From: Buddleja alternifolia
Taxonomy: Eukaryota; Streptophyta; Magnoliopsida; Lamiales; Scrophulariaceae
NCBI GenBank assembly: GCA_019426215.1
Contig: CM033397.1
Location: forward strand, 23,934,480-23,998,479
DNA: 64,000 nt
Reading direction: 5' to 3'
Shown here: positions 1-9,936 of the stretch, one piece after another
Layout: each line of letters opens with the position of its first letter
Numbering within the stretch: the first letter of the stretch is position 1
Translations under genes and position numbers: made by a program
Notes under the pieces: generated by a model
Seen by the model: only the letters and a program-made list of their open reading frames with translations
Databases searched by the model: none
Told to the model about the DNA's origin: nothing

Positions 1-899
1 ATTGTACCATGATTCAACTTCTTCAACGTATACAAATAACTAGGAAGAACAACAAAACTAGCATTCAGATCTCCCCCCCTCCCCAATAATACTTCTAGCA
101 ATGTTTTTACCATTCCATGTTTGTAGTAATTACTACAACGCCATAATTCTTTTGCATTGTGTACATTATTTTATTTTGCGTAGGTGTGTCCGCCTGACCT
201 GGGAATTCCTTTGCCAACATATCAGCAACTAACCTTGACGTAGACTTCCCGTGTCTATTTTCTGTGGCACTAACATGGGAGCATGTATGTACCTTATTAT
301 GAATACGCAAGGAGAATTATCGAGCCTTAATCTTTGCCGCATACACCTCCACTCGCAATCCTTGATTTTACACTTCGCCGAAATATTTTATTGTTGACCT
401 CATTATAGTAAAATCGAAACAATGTTTCAACGAATAGGTTACTACCAATTTCTCAACTCTGCTTTGTCAATGAAGTCTGCAATATCAATACCATCACTAA
501 AATTGAACTCTCAACGGCTGTCATCATCACAAATGGTTCACAATGATCCCTAAAATCTTCAGCGTTAATCTTCATCTAGAAGTCAAAGCTGTGCATTAGA
601 GTTGGGGAAATTGGAGTAGTATTAGAGGGAGTTGGGCCACCAACAATACAATTTGATGGATGAGACGCCTAAGTAGTAGGATTGCCCAGGGACATGGGGG
701 CAGAGGTAATGAGGTGTTATCTTGATGGCAGGAGTGGGGCCCATTGGCTCCTCAAATATTCCCGGCCCCTGGGGACGAGTAAGCCTGTATGTAGCAGAAC
801 AGGAGAATAGTGAGGAGGAGGATAAAGTTGTGAGACTATGACTTGTTCTTCTAAAAATTGGCAAGCTTGGCACTCATGTATTTGTCACCTAAGGTGTTC
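1..899. other. Decayed sequence, probably the distal pol of the adjoining copia remnant
   Basis: No open coding sequence is supported. The stretch lies immediately downstream, on the minus strand, of an integrase-like remnant, where a copia element would carry the end of integrase and reverse transcriptase. A few short minus-strand strings resemble the basic start of a copia RT (around 330-360), but stops and frameshifts are too dense to assign domains. The open frames at 107-310 and 622-873 show no conserved motif and are treated as chance. Confidence 0.3.
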
Positions 900-1090
900 T
901 AATACGTCGCCTAATTTCGTTCCAGTTCAGCCTTTGAATTTCATGATTAATTCAATAGCTTCAGACTTAAACTCATCGAGCACTCTAGACCATACCTAGA
1001 TGGTCGTTCGAGAAAGTAATGCAGTGCTAAAAATCTTGGGGGCCACTTCTTAGAAGGGGCCCACAAAGCTCTATCTCTTAAACTTTTAGT
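900..1090 (-). pseudogene. Ty1/copia integrase core fragment, heavily frameshifted
   Basis: Across shifting minus-strand frames the order of a copia integrase core can be followed: a GP-like string, an R-x-F/HYF segment, SRYGL, then KSEAIELIMKFKG. This parallels the segment after the first catalytic aspartate in the better copies (for example SRYGYLYL and KSEAFDKFKEF at 59.9 kb). At least three frame changes are needed in about 150 bases, so no protein can be made. It is identified only because the order of blocks agrees with the adjoining gag and leader remnants. Confidence 0.45.
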
Positions 1091-1859
1091 GATCGAAGTA
1101 GATCCAATCTCCTCAATCTCAAGATTTCTACTTGTTTCAGATGCTGGTTCAAAATACATCCATGAGAGCTAGCTCGGGATCTGGAATCTAAGAAGTAGAA
1201 AAATAGTTCATAGAACAGTAAGTTCTATACTTTCTAGCACGTGATCTTTCGGCTCAAGACAATCACATTTTTGAATGCCCCTGCTCTATGCAGTAGGGCA
1301 AGTGTCTGTCTACTTGGGCGATTTCCTCTGAACCTTTTGCATGTAATTTCCTTCTTGATACCCCTCCAATCTGTACACGCCCAAACGTTTCCTCTTAATT
1401 AGAATAGTAAATGCACCTCATGGTTTTTGTGCATTTATAAGTTTGTCTAAAAGCTCAGTCAACGATCCTTCATTGCAAAATATCAAAACTTGACAAACTA
1501 TTTGAGGGATCCGGGGTTTGATGAAGGATGAGATTAACTTGAAAATGAAAGTTCATGTAGCAATCCAGAGAACTTAATTTCTCCTACATGGATTCATTTT
1601 AAGCATGTGGTCTCCCAACATTTTCCCAATCCATCATTATGTATTTGATGAGTTCATTCGATATAAAATATAAACGGTTCATACCATGCTTTCCAAGAAG
1701 CTTTTCTACGTGCAGCAAAATTGATCTCGGACTATCACAATTTTTCTTGTGTGCTACCTATTTCATTGCACATTGAGCTCATCATTTATCCCCTGACTTT
1801 GTGGTTATCAATGATAGTCTATGAAGGGGAACAAAGAACTTATCATCATCATCAACTTA

Positions 1860-1966
1860 TGGAATTGATGTGTCGGTCGAGGTCCAGTATGTATTCCAAT
1901 GAAGGTTTATTGAGAACAATTCTCAATCTTCTAACCCAATAGTGTATTATGGTCCAGAGAGGGCAT
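1860..1966 (-). pseudogene. Ty1/copia gag N-terminal fragment
   Basis: One minus-strand frame reads WVRRLRIVLN, then LEYILDLDR. This corresponds to WLRSLRIVLN and MEYVLDTDI in the gag start of the copia element at 47590. Just upstream, a shifted frame gives the GPNY-like sequence that precedes it. The plus-strand open frames over 1721-2148 lie on the opposite strand of this fragment and are shadows. There is no intact start codon or continuous frame. Confidence 0.6.
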
Positions 1967-1989
1967 TTTCTCAAGCACTAACGGGTTAT

Positions 1990-3060
1990 ATGAGAGAGAT
2001 AATTAAAATAGAAAAACACCGATTAACGATTAGATATGTTATTATGTACTCAAGTAAACAAGGACTTAATGTTTACTTGTCTCCCATTTTTCTCGAGTCA
2101 TTGCACTCCCACGCAATAGTCGGAAACCTCGTTGGATGGATTTCGTAGTGAGTGATTGAGTTCCCCAATGATCTAAACAAGTTGTAACCTCAAACGATAG
2201 ATGGCTCGTTAGATCTTTGAGGTGGTGTCATACACCATTCTGTCCATCTGAAGATTCAATCTCCTTTAACTCATGGATCACTGAACCGCAAAAATTTTTG
2301 ATATATAGGTGGTGATCCATCTGAGTCATTTATCCCATCAACTCCTTTCAGTATGACAATTTAATCCCGCCTTGCAACCTTGAACGATATATGGGGTGGA
2401 ATTCGCTTCGACATGAAGGCATCAAATGCACTAGAGAAGATAGAGTATCACGTCTTGATGCATGACCCCCTTATTCCGGGAAGATGACATACACTAGAAG
2501 TGAACCCACCTTTTAAAGCTTGATGGAGAGCTAGGACATCCAATGCCCCTTTACTTACTCAATATTTTCTAATGGGAGAATTATAACATTTGATAATGTT
2601 AATATAAATTTTAGTCTCACTTTGCACATTAATTTATTATAACGCAGTAAAGGACACGTAAATATAGAAGAAACCTAGCAATTCTATCATCACACACTCA
2701 TATGGACTTTTCTAGATTGGCCCGAGCCAACGGGCTAATCAGGGGAGGGGTTCTATCTATTACAAGAGCTTCCAACTATACAAAATTCTAATCTTCGGGC
2801 TCCAAGCTCTTCGTGGTTCCGCCAAGCTCCATTTGGGCCTATCTAACATAAATACAAAGAAGCAAGCCTATACAAGTATTCTATGCAATGAAAGATACAT
2901 CCTGGGGGGGTTCAAACTCTGGCCCAATACAACCCAGTTAAAACAAAGATAAAACCCTAAATCCATAAGAGGTGTCAACCATCACATATTAAAGGAAGTA
3001 TATAAACAATTTAAACACATATGTGATTTTAAAGGGTTAAAACAAATTTAACAATTAAAT
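1990..3060 (-). repeat. Copia 5' leader (untranslated region between primer site and gag)
   Basis: The reverse complement aligns by eye with 46.6-47.58 kb, the leader of a plus-strand copia element. Shared landmarks occur in the same order: a gcttggagcccgaa-like block, the gtgcaaagtgagact block, a gtcat...catcaagA block, and a terminal atctctctc just before gag. Divergence is high (many indels), so this is an old copy. It holds no gene. The motif gtgggagtg, seen just upstream of gag in both copies, may be a conserved leader element. Confidence 0.6.
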
Positions 3061-3453
3061 CTAATTTAGATAATGAATTAAATCCAATTTAATCATTGCA
3101 AAATAAACATAATCTATTTTGTCTTCTTTAATTAAATCCAAATTAAATAAAGTGAGACTATATTCAATAAAGTCTCTATGGGTGAACAAATCTAAAGCAA
3201 TAAGAAATTCTGGGCGAAAAGGATCATATATTCTGATGTTGTAGTCTCTCAGAGCAAAACAAGTAGACTTACTGTGCCCATACTCTAGGTAGTAGGCGAG
3301 ATCCACATCACACCTAGGAGTTCTTCCGCCTTGTCTGTCTTGTTGAAGAATAAGAGAAGATGGTATCTGACCAAGATATTTACCAAGTTGAAGAGCCAGA
3401 TAGTACTTTCTCTCAATTTTTGTCAGCTCGGTGTGGAACACTATATCTCTGAT
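3061..3453 (-). pseudogene. In-frame continuation of the extra ORF past one TAG stop
   Basis: The frame that stops at 3454-3456 continues in the same phase. After the TAG it reads IRDIVFHTELTKIERKYYLA, which corresponds to IFSTKLTDAEREYYLRLA in the second copy (39400-39457). That copy has no stop between the equivalent segments, so the TAG is a point mutation (or programmed readthrough, without supporting context). Homology fades after about 3160, where an AT-rich leader-like sequence takes over. The true C-terminal half of the protein is therefore absent here. Confidence 0.6.
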
Positions 3454-5085
3454 CTAATTATCAATGTCAATTAGCGAGGCTACCTCATTGTCAGCATTAA
3501 TGTATCTTTCTTCATTATATCCAGCCGGAATGAAGTCTTCTTCGAGCGCTGGGGGCATAAAATTGATTGAATGATCAATCATCTTCAGTGGGTCCAGCTT
3601 GAAGTAGTGCCTTGGCTTTGTAACATCTTCAGCAACACTCTGACCTTCTAAGCGTGCCTCTGTTATAGCCGGAACACTAATTGACTCTGGAATCGTTTGA
3701 GGAGCAGGTTGCTCTACTTCAAGTGTAGCAGCATCTGCAGCAACAACTTCAGCAATGGCCACAACTTCTATCATCTCAACATCTAGATGGACGTCTGTTG
3801 ATGCTTCAGTAGCAGCTAGAACTAAAGCTGGAACACAAGAACTATCCTCTATAAGAGCAGGATCTTCTACAGATGTAAGAAAAGAAATGTTGTGGGAAGA
3901 AATAAACTTACCCTGAGAACTTGTCTCAACAGCAACGTGAGCGCTTGGCTCAACAGTCTCAGGCTTCTTAGGTACAGGAGCAGCTTGACGCTTGCTTGTC
4001 CTGGTACGCTTAAAGATTTTCTTTACATTAACTCCTTCAATGGGCTTGAGTGTTGGAGCGGGAGAGGCGGTAGATGATTTCTCAAAGTTTATTTGTTTAA
4101 TAATTCTATCCAGCTTCCTACGCCTGATGAGAGGAATCTTGTCCTCTGCATCCTCATCAGTGTCCTCATCATTCTTTTGAAGAGAAGGAATGACTTGAGT
4201 CTTGGGCTTTCTAGGAGCCCTCTTCTTTGTTGCAGCCGGACGCTTCACGGCTTCTTCTAAAATTGGACATTTAGCTTCTTCATCTAACGCTTTGCGTACT
4301 TCCAGACGCTTAGAGAGTGGTCTAGCAGCACCACCAACCTTGGGAGGGTTGAACAGATTGTTCGGAATCCTTTTTCCCAGCATCTTAGTCTTGTTCATTG
4401 GTTGACCAGATGAGTAGACACAGTCTGATTGACACAATAGATCGCTCAAAATGAGCCCATAAGGTTTATTTTGGGCGCTTAAGCAGTCTCTAAACCTTCC
4501 AAATACATACTCACTCCAGTTTATCTTAAGATTGAGGAGTATCGCCGTCATCATCTGAAATTGCACTGGGTTCACCTTATCAAAGGTACCCACTCTGCAT
4601 TCTATAATCTTGCTGCAGAAGTCAGGCAACAGTAGGTATTTGGATACCAGATCTTTCTTCTCAAAGTGTTGTTTGTAGGGTACATCTTCATAAGCACTCA
4701 TGTTTGTCCATGCTTCTTTGGTTTGATTCAAAGTGACGCAATCCAATGCCTTACCCTCATTTGGGAGATTGAAGTTCTTGGCAATGGAAGCAGCAGACAA
4801 AACAAATTCCTTTGGTGGCTCCTTCTTGGACATAGGGATGAGACAAGAGATAGATTTCTTGTCTGTAGAGAGTTTAGCAGTTTTCCAAAACATGTCGACT
4901 TCCGTTGGAAACAGATAGGAATACTTAGTAACGAAAGTTTTGAGCCCAACCTTGGTTACCATGTCCATCATATCAGTTAGGTTGATCTGAGGTTGTTCAT
5001 GCAGAAATTTCCAATCGACAACAAGGTCTTCAGTCACCTTGATGATAGGGTCGGCCAAAGTAGAAGCAGATTTCTTTGGTGCCAT
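3454..5085 (-). CDS. Extra ORF of Sirevirus-like element (env-like position), unknown function
   Basis: An uninterrupted 543-codon frame starting MAPKKSAS and ending at a TAG. The N-terminal 230 residues look globular (SIAKNFNLPNEGKALD, then a hydrophobic segment around residues 175-190, PVQFQMMTAILLNLKI). The middle is basic and low-complexity (KRPAATKKRAPRKPK, resembling a bipartite nuclear-localisation signal, near residues 283-297). The C-terminal third is acidic and alanine-rich. It shows the general style of the plant-transposon proteins found downstream of pol in plant retroelements, and sits where Sireviruses carry their env-like ORF. I see no signal peptide and no convincing transmembrane segment, so an envelope role is not supported. 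A broken homologue lies on the plus strand at 38020-39457, supporting a genuinely coding sequence shared by two copies. Function unknown. Confidence 0.6.
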   Translation of the reverse strand: MAPKKSASTLADPIIKVTEDLVVDWKFLHEQPQINLTDMMDMVTKVGLKTFVTKYSYLFPTEVDMFWKTAKLSTDKKSISCLIPMSKKEPPKEFVLSAASIAKNFNLPNEGKALDCVTLNQTKEAWTNMSAYEDVPYKQHFEKKDLVSKYLLLPDFCSKIIECRVGTFDKVNPVQFQMMTAILLNLKINWSEYVFGRFRDCLSAQNKPYGLILSDLLCQSDCVYSSGQPMNKTKMLGKRIPNNLFNPPKVGGAARPLSKRLEVRKALDEEAKCPILEEAVKRPAATKKRAPRKPKTQVIPSLQKNDEDTDEDAEDKIPLIRRRKLDRIIKQINFEKSSTASPAPTLKPIEGVNVKKIFKRTRTSKRQAAPVPKKPETVEPSAHVAVETSSQGKFISSHNISFLTSVEDPALIEDSSCVPALVLAATEASTDVHLDVEMIEVVAIAEVVAADAATLEVEQPAPQTIPESISVPAITEARLEGQSVAEDVTKPRHYFKLDPLKMIDHSINFMPPALEEDFIPAGYNEERYINADNEVASLIDIDN

Positions 5086-5916
5086 TTTCAGTGAAAGAGA
5101 TGAACTGAGATGTTTTCTTTTTCTTTGAAAGAAAGAGAGAAAGAGGGTAAAATTTGCAGAGAGTAAAGTAAATAATTTTCTGCAAAAATTGTGTTTTAAA
5201 TGACATAGAACAAAAATTTTAAAACTTGTGTTTGCTAGTCTCTGTAGGATTTAGACACGTGTAAAGAGTTTCTGTTGATTTTGAATCTCAGCCATGAAAA
5301 TATTAACTGCAGACGCGAGTTTTGTGTAAGAGAGAGAAGTTACATTTGGTAACTCTCATATATAATGATTTGACATCCGAGAGTTCAATTTTGAAAAACG
5401 TTTGGGATTTTTAAAGTGTAGTACACACGTCTAATTATACAATAACACGTACATAGAAACATGCTATTTCTGAACTGTCATTTTGAAAAGTTTTGATTAC
5501 CCGCCAGTTTGATGTGATGGAAGCGTGTAGATAGATTACAACATAGACTGTTGAGTCTATCCACTACTTCAAGAATCTCGTAAAATTTATGCATGAGTTT
5601 TATAATAATTTTATATTAAGTGTTGAGTGGGATATGTTCAACGCTTAATAGATACCACCGGTGTTAAATTTATATTGACGCTTGAAATCAAGATACTTTT
5701 ATACTCTAGCGTCAACACATTTGGCATAAATAATTCTGAGCGTTGATGATCATGCATATGAAAGTTTTTGATCATTGACGCTTGGAATATGTTTCAAGGA
5801 CAATTTTAAGGTTCCCCTTAAGTTTGATTCCTTAAACAACTTTTCAAAATCGTTTGGACATAAATAAAGTGGATTCCCCCTAAATCATATGTCTAATAAA
5901 ATATGATGCATAATGA
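5086..5916 (-). promoter_or_regulatory. Spacer between pol tail and extra ORF, with candidate internal promoter
   Basis: No coding sequence. On the minus strand a TATA-like catatatatgag (5355-5368) lies about 275 bases upstream of the extra-ORF ATG. The last 60 or so bases before the ATG are pyrimidine-rich with ctctttctctctttc runs (5110-5160), like the Y-patch or 5' UTR of plant genes. The ATG context is gaaaATGGC, favourable in plants. The spacer also contains several gacgctt/aagcgtc motifs (about 5640-5790). Either an internal promoter or a pyrimidine tract ahead of a splice acceptor would fit; the sequence does not decide. Confidence 0.45.
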
Positions 5917-6025
5917 TTAAGTGTTTAAATCAATCATACCTAATTCACTTCTCAAAGTGAGAAAACGTTGTTCGTTGAGCGCTTTGGTGAAGATATCTGG
6001 CCTTCTTGGGTTCACATTTTGTTGT
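5917..6025 (-). pseudogene. Last codons of copia RNase H (pol tail after deletion)
   Basis: The minus strand reads VNPRRPDIFTKAL, then RFLTLRSELGMIDLNT and a stop at 5917-5919. The DIFTKAL...RF..LRSELGM pattern is the hallmark C-terminus of plant copia pol. It follows the gag spacer directly, so protease, integrase, RT and almost all of RNase H (normally several kb) are absent. The junction lies near 6025. This is the clearest evidence that the element is an internal-deletion derivative rather than decayed along its length. Confidence 0.8.
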
Positions 6026-6033
6026 GTGTACTG

Positions 6034-6474
6034 TTAGGGTGTATAGTAATGTCCTCTATTATAATAGTAATTATAATCATAGTCATAGTCATAGTCATCA
6101 TAGTAGCGATAATATGATCTAGACCGCTGTGGATATTGACGCTGGTATTTCCTTTGCGCTGGCTTAGGGTGCACTTTTGATGTTGGACGCTTAGCGCTTG
6201 ACTCACAGTGTTTAGGTTTATCCTTAGCCTTTTGAGCGTTTGGATGAACCTTTCTTTGTGAATCATTCGCTCTCGCCTTTTCTTTGCGTGAGTCAGCTTT
6301 GACTTTCTCATTTGGCCTCTTACCATTGTCGCTTGGTTCATTTAGTGTTTGTCTTTGTGAACCTTCTTTAACAAAGAAAATATCATTTGCTTTGTTGTTT
6401 AACGTAACATTTGATTTGTTTGTTTGTTTACCGAATTTATTGCAACCTAAACCGGTCTTTTCCCTAAATAACAT
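6034..6474 (-). pseudogene. C-terminal gag / gag-pol spacer region, basic and Tyr/Asp-rich
   Basis: The 146-codon minus-strand frame lies just downstream of the gag frame. It is strongly basic (many K/R; SRKEKARANDSQRKVHP) and ends in a YYDDYDYDYDYNYYYN-type run encoded by a (tcatag)n-like microsatellite at 6070-6105. It ends immediately before the RNase H tail. In a complete element this position would be the gag-to-pol spacer. No recognised domain. The overlapping 109-codon frame at 6012-6341 is a shadow of the same repeat. Confidence 0.5.
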
Positions 6475-6644
6475 TGTACCATAGTCACATTGTCTAGCTT
6501 TCTTGACGCGTTAGACAATGATGAGATGAGCTGTTCTAATTTGGCAAGTCTAGCAATTAGCTTAGCTTCTCTCTTGACTATCTTATCAAGATCACTTTTC
6601 AACTGAATTATTTCACTCTCAAGCGATTGGTTTTTCTCAATGCA

Positions 6645-7784
6645 CTATTGCTGGACTTGCAACTCTGCTTTGAGCGTCACTTTATCACTTTTGAACGATA
6701 AAATAATATCAAAGTGATTTTGGTATAATTTGGCGGCATCTTGGCAATCCTTATAATATTCTCTGACTTTGCCAAGCAATTCTTCATAAGAAAGAGGAAG
6801 AGATAATTCAGTGTTTACCTCAGGAGACGCTTTATCATCTCTGGCCATGAGACAAATAAGCGCTAATTCATCCACTGGCTCATCATTATCACTACTCTCT
6901 TCTGAAGACTCCAAATCTTCAGGTGCGGATGTCTGTTCTGATTCCGCTAGCAAACCTTGTTGACGAAGGTTCCTCCTGAATTGGTTTCTATCCAAGTAAT
7001 CCTGTCTTGAGGGCTTAGATACGTTTGGATAAGGGCAATTTACCTGGTAGTGCGCTGGTTTCCTGCAGTTATAACAAAGATTTGTTTTCATCTTTTGTTC
7101 ATTTGTTAATCTTGCATTTTGTGGTTTTGAGACCACTGGCGCTGAGAGATTTTGAGCAGACGCTTGGTACTGAACAAGCGCTTGGGATGTAGGAACAGAA
7201 TACTGAGGTGCTTGAAACTGTTGATGTAGTGGAGCAGGCGCTTGATATGAACTGTGTCCTTGATGCTTAGGACTGTTTCCTTTCTTTTCATATCTCAAGA
7301 ACTTTCTGAATCTATTTAGAAGTGCTAGTTCCTCATCCTCACTGATATCTGAACCTTTTACCTTATTACCCGATTTACCCTTGATTGATGCTACGAGCGC
7401 TCCAGACTTAATTACTGGACTACTCACAACATCACTGGCTGAATTTAACTCAAACTCAATTGCCTTGACTTCTGAAAAGGCGTCTTCTGGACTCAAAATC
7501 CAACATATTAGATTCTCTCATTGTGGTTGTCTTCGACCAACATTGTCCAGATTTGCTCTTCGACGCTCATCAGTGGACCATTCTTGTTTAGGCTTCTCAA
7601 CATAGCCATCTGGAGTTTCTTCCGTGGCTCCAGGCGCTCTGGTCATAACCTTCAGAATTTATATTGGTCCATCTAAAATAATATCGCACATTTCGTCATC
7701 ACATGAACAAAGATACGTAAAAGCTTTGACCTTCCATGAGTCATAGTTTGACGCAGTTAACTTAGAAACTTTAGAAAATGCCAT
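6645..7784 (-). pseudogene. Copia gag with CCHC zinc knuckle, broken near the N-terminus
   Basis: The nearest ATG after the primer site is at 7784, and the frame begins with KLTASNYDSWKVKAFTYL, the typical N-terminal block of plant copia gag. It meets an in-frame TAA at 7659-7661 and at least one frameshift near 7500. It is then open from 7496 to 6645 (283 codons). That part holds a glutamine/proline-rich stretch and a zinc knuckle CYNCRKPAHYQVNC (C-x2-C-x4-H-x4-C) at about residues 141-154. An acidic segment follows (EDLESSEESSDNDEP), then a helical tail. The knuckle normally binds element RNA for packaging. Because of the two breaks this copy would not make full-length gag. Open length and motif quality suggest fairly recent decay. 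Confidence 0.8.
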
Positions 7785-7872
7785 GAAAGACAAACTGAAA
7801 GCAACTAGATTTTGAAAACGGGATCTAAACAAGAAGTTACGCTTGGAAATTTAAAAAAATTCAACTTTAACC

Positions 7873-7884
7873 GCTCTGATACCA
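7873..7884 (-). other. Primer-binding site (initiator tRNA-Met type)
   Basis: The minus strand reads TGGTATCAGAGC two bases after the LTR end. This is the standard plant copia primer-binding site, complementary to the 3' end of initiator methionine tRNA. It fixes both the strand and the LTR boundary of this element. Confidence 0.9.
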
Positions 7885-7886
7885 CT

Positions 7887-8821
7887 TGTTGGTCCCAAAT
7901 GGCATACGAAAGGGTCTAGAGGGGGCGGGGGGTTGAATAGACTCTAAAGTCTTTTTCGACTTCAAAAAGATTCGTATTAAAAATATTTTGGACGCTTGAA
8001 AAAGTAGACGCTTCACTAAGCGTTTACTTCAAATATAGACGTTTAGGCCAAGCGTCTGATGAAGACTGTTTTAGAAAGTTAATTGAGATTTTAAGGTTAG
8101 AATACTTTAACCAAATAGGTTTAAGCATTCAGTTCTTTAATCAACGTTAGCACATCGGAATAATTTTAGAGTCCTCCTTTTTGAAAGCTTTAGCGTCACA
8201 AGAAAAATGTTTTAGTTGCTTGGTGTTCTCTTGAGTTTTACATAACAGTTTTATACAAAGATATAATAAAATGAAGAATGACTGTAAAGTAAAGAGCAAG
8301 ATATTTATAAGGTTTGTTGGGTGGTGTAATCCCACCTACGTCCTTCTTCTCCTCGAACACTTGGAGGCAATCCACTAAAATGGTTCTCAAAGAATCACAT
8401 AGAAACTTCTACAAATTAGGGAGAGATGGATGTTGATGACTTGAGCTCCTTGATCACACAGATTTCTGCTCCAAATCACTTCTATCCCCTTGATTCTTTC
8501 ACCCAGAAATAATGCAAGTATCCAAACTTCGACTTCACACAGATTGCGAGGCTTGGATGGGGTTTTTCTAAACGGTTTGTTTGATTTTGATGAAGTTCAA
8601 ACAACTTGTGAATATCTCAATAGTAGTATGGATTTCTTCGAAAAGAATGTTTGAAATATTGGTTGACTGTCTCAGGAATTGAAGAAAAGTAAGGAAAATG
8701 TTTGCTTGAATATTCTGGCTTTTCTGAGAGTTTAAGGAATGAAACTTCAATGCAACAGCAATTTGGCTTGGAATTGATCGATATTTTTGGCTTGTTGTTG
8801 AAGTCTTATTTGTAGACATTC
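7887..8821 (-). repeat. Truncated 5' LTR of the Sirevirus-like element
   Basis: The LTR ends, on the minus strand, in gggaccaaca at 7887, with CA followed by two bases and the primer site. It matches the downstream 920 or so bases of the complete LTR at 42268-43824. The cut at about 8821 falls just upstream of the degenerate TATA box (tacaaata; tataaata in the other copy), so the whole U3 is missing. The LTR therefore has no upstream promoter elements of its own. Confidence 0.8.
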
Positions 8822-9935
8822 TTGGAAAAAGTTGACATGAATCTAAGGTTCGATGAAGAAGCAAGGAAATATGACTTCATCAAGAATGAAGACGAACCAT
8901 GTGTCTACAAAATGGTCAGTGGGAGCAAGTTGACATTTCTGGTTCTATACGTAGATGACATACTACTTAGAGGGAATGACATAGGCTTATTGACATCAGT
9001 CAAGACATAGCTCTCAAGCATGTTCTCCATGAAAAACATAGGAGAAGCAACCTACATACTGGAAATTCACCTATATAGAGATAGAGCGAATAAAATGATA
9101 AGACTCTCCCAAGCGCTCTACCTAGAGAAAGTCCTTAAGAGATATGAGATGCATAACTCTAAGGGAGGACTTTTGACCATGAGACATGGTATTCATCTTT
9201 CCAAATCTATGAGTCCTTAAACGGACAAGGATAGAATGGATATGAGGAATACACCGTATGCGTCGGAAGTAGGATGTCTCATGTACACGATGTTGTGCAC
9301 GAGACCAGAACTGCCATATGCGGTGAGCATGGTTAGTAGGTTTCAAGCAAACTCAGGGAGCAACAGTGGACAACAGTGAAGTGTATCTTAAAGTACTTAA
9401 GAAGAACTAAAGATATGCTATTGATATATGGAAATGGAGAATTAAAGGTGGATGGTTATACCGATGCAGATTTTCAATCTGATCCTGATGACCTCAAGTC
9501 CACTTCTGGGTACATATTCACACTCAATGGTGGAGCACTGCCTTGGAAAAGTTTGAAGCAAAGTACAAATGCTGATTCCGCTACGGAGGCAGAATATGGG
9601 GCTACCTCAGAAGCTGTTTAAATGAGAAAGTTCATAGCCAAACTTCAAGTCATTCCTAGAGTGGAAATGTCGTTGCCACTATGGTGTGACAACAATGGGG
9701 CAATTGCGCAAGCTAAAGAACCAAGGTCTCATAATAAACCTAAACATGTGGTGAGGAAATATCATATAATATGAGAAATCGTTGGAAGGGGCGATATCAG
9801 CATGCAGAAAATAGCCTCAGCAGAAAACATGGCTGACCCACTCATCAAGCCATTATCACAGGCGGTGCTAGATAAACATCTTGAGAAGATGGGCATCAAA
9901 TACCATAGCGATTGTTGTTGAGTGCCAGTGGGAGA
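8822..9935 (+). pseudogene. Ty1/copia reverse transcriptase / RNase H fragment
   Basis: The fragment enters mid-RT with a YVDD active site (FLVLYVDDILLRGND, near 8940-8980). It continues through ATYILEIHLYRD, the SRFQAN block, the RNase H motif VDGYTDADFQSD, TEAEYGATSEAV, the CDNNGAIAQAKE block and the tail MADPLIKPLSQAVLDKHLEKM. It contains at least five stops or frameshifts (for example TAG at 9008, TAA after EAV at 9619). It is the plus-strand 3' end of an element whose LTR begins at 9937. The 5' side is cut at the Sirevirus-like LTR. The closest relatives in this window are the pol copies at 49.5-50.9 and 54.1-55.4 kb. Confidence 0.9.
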
Positions 9936-9936
9936 T

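Larger units (their letters stand above)
900..3060 (-). mobile_element. Degraded Ty1/copia remnant (leader, gag start, integrase traces)
   Basis: Reading the minus strand from 3060 to 900, the order is the same as in the better preserved copia element at 45.7-48.6 kb: a long non-coding leader, the N-terminus of gag, then an integrase-core-like segment. The leader matches 46.6-47.58 kb in clear blocks, including the shared string gtgcaaagtgagact. Frames are broken throughout, and no LTR or primer site is visible at either end. It abuts the truncated extra ORF of the Sirevirus-like element at about 3060, so one of the two interrupts the other. Confidence 0.6.
3061..8821 (-). mobile_element. Sirevirus-like Ty1/copia element lacking pol, truncated at both ends
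   Basis: On the minus strand from 8821 the order is: the 3' part of a 5' LTR (to 7887), a methionine-tRNA primer site (7884-7873), a gag with a CCHC knuckle, the last codons of RNase H, a spacer of about 830 bases, and a long extra ORF. A CCHC gag, an iMet primer site and an additional ORF downstream of pol in the same orientation are the known layout of Sireviruses (SIRE/Agnes/Maximus group); the assignment is inference from that layout. A second copy lies at 38.0-43.8 kb on the other strand. The 5' end is cut at about 8822 against a copia RT fragment. The 3' part of the extra ORF and the 3' LTR are missing. Confidence 0.7.

Noticed and set aside
107..310. 67-codon minus-strand frame as a small gene
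   Set aside because: No motif, no neighbour relation, and the region is probably decayed copia pol.
1721..2148. Two plus-strand frames of about 70 codons
   Set aside because: They lie opposite a recognisable copia gag/leader remnant on the minus strand; shadows.
7873..7884. A tRNA-Met gene
   Set aside because: Only the 12-base complement of the tRNA 3' end is present next to an LTR; it is a primer-binding site.
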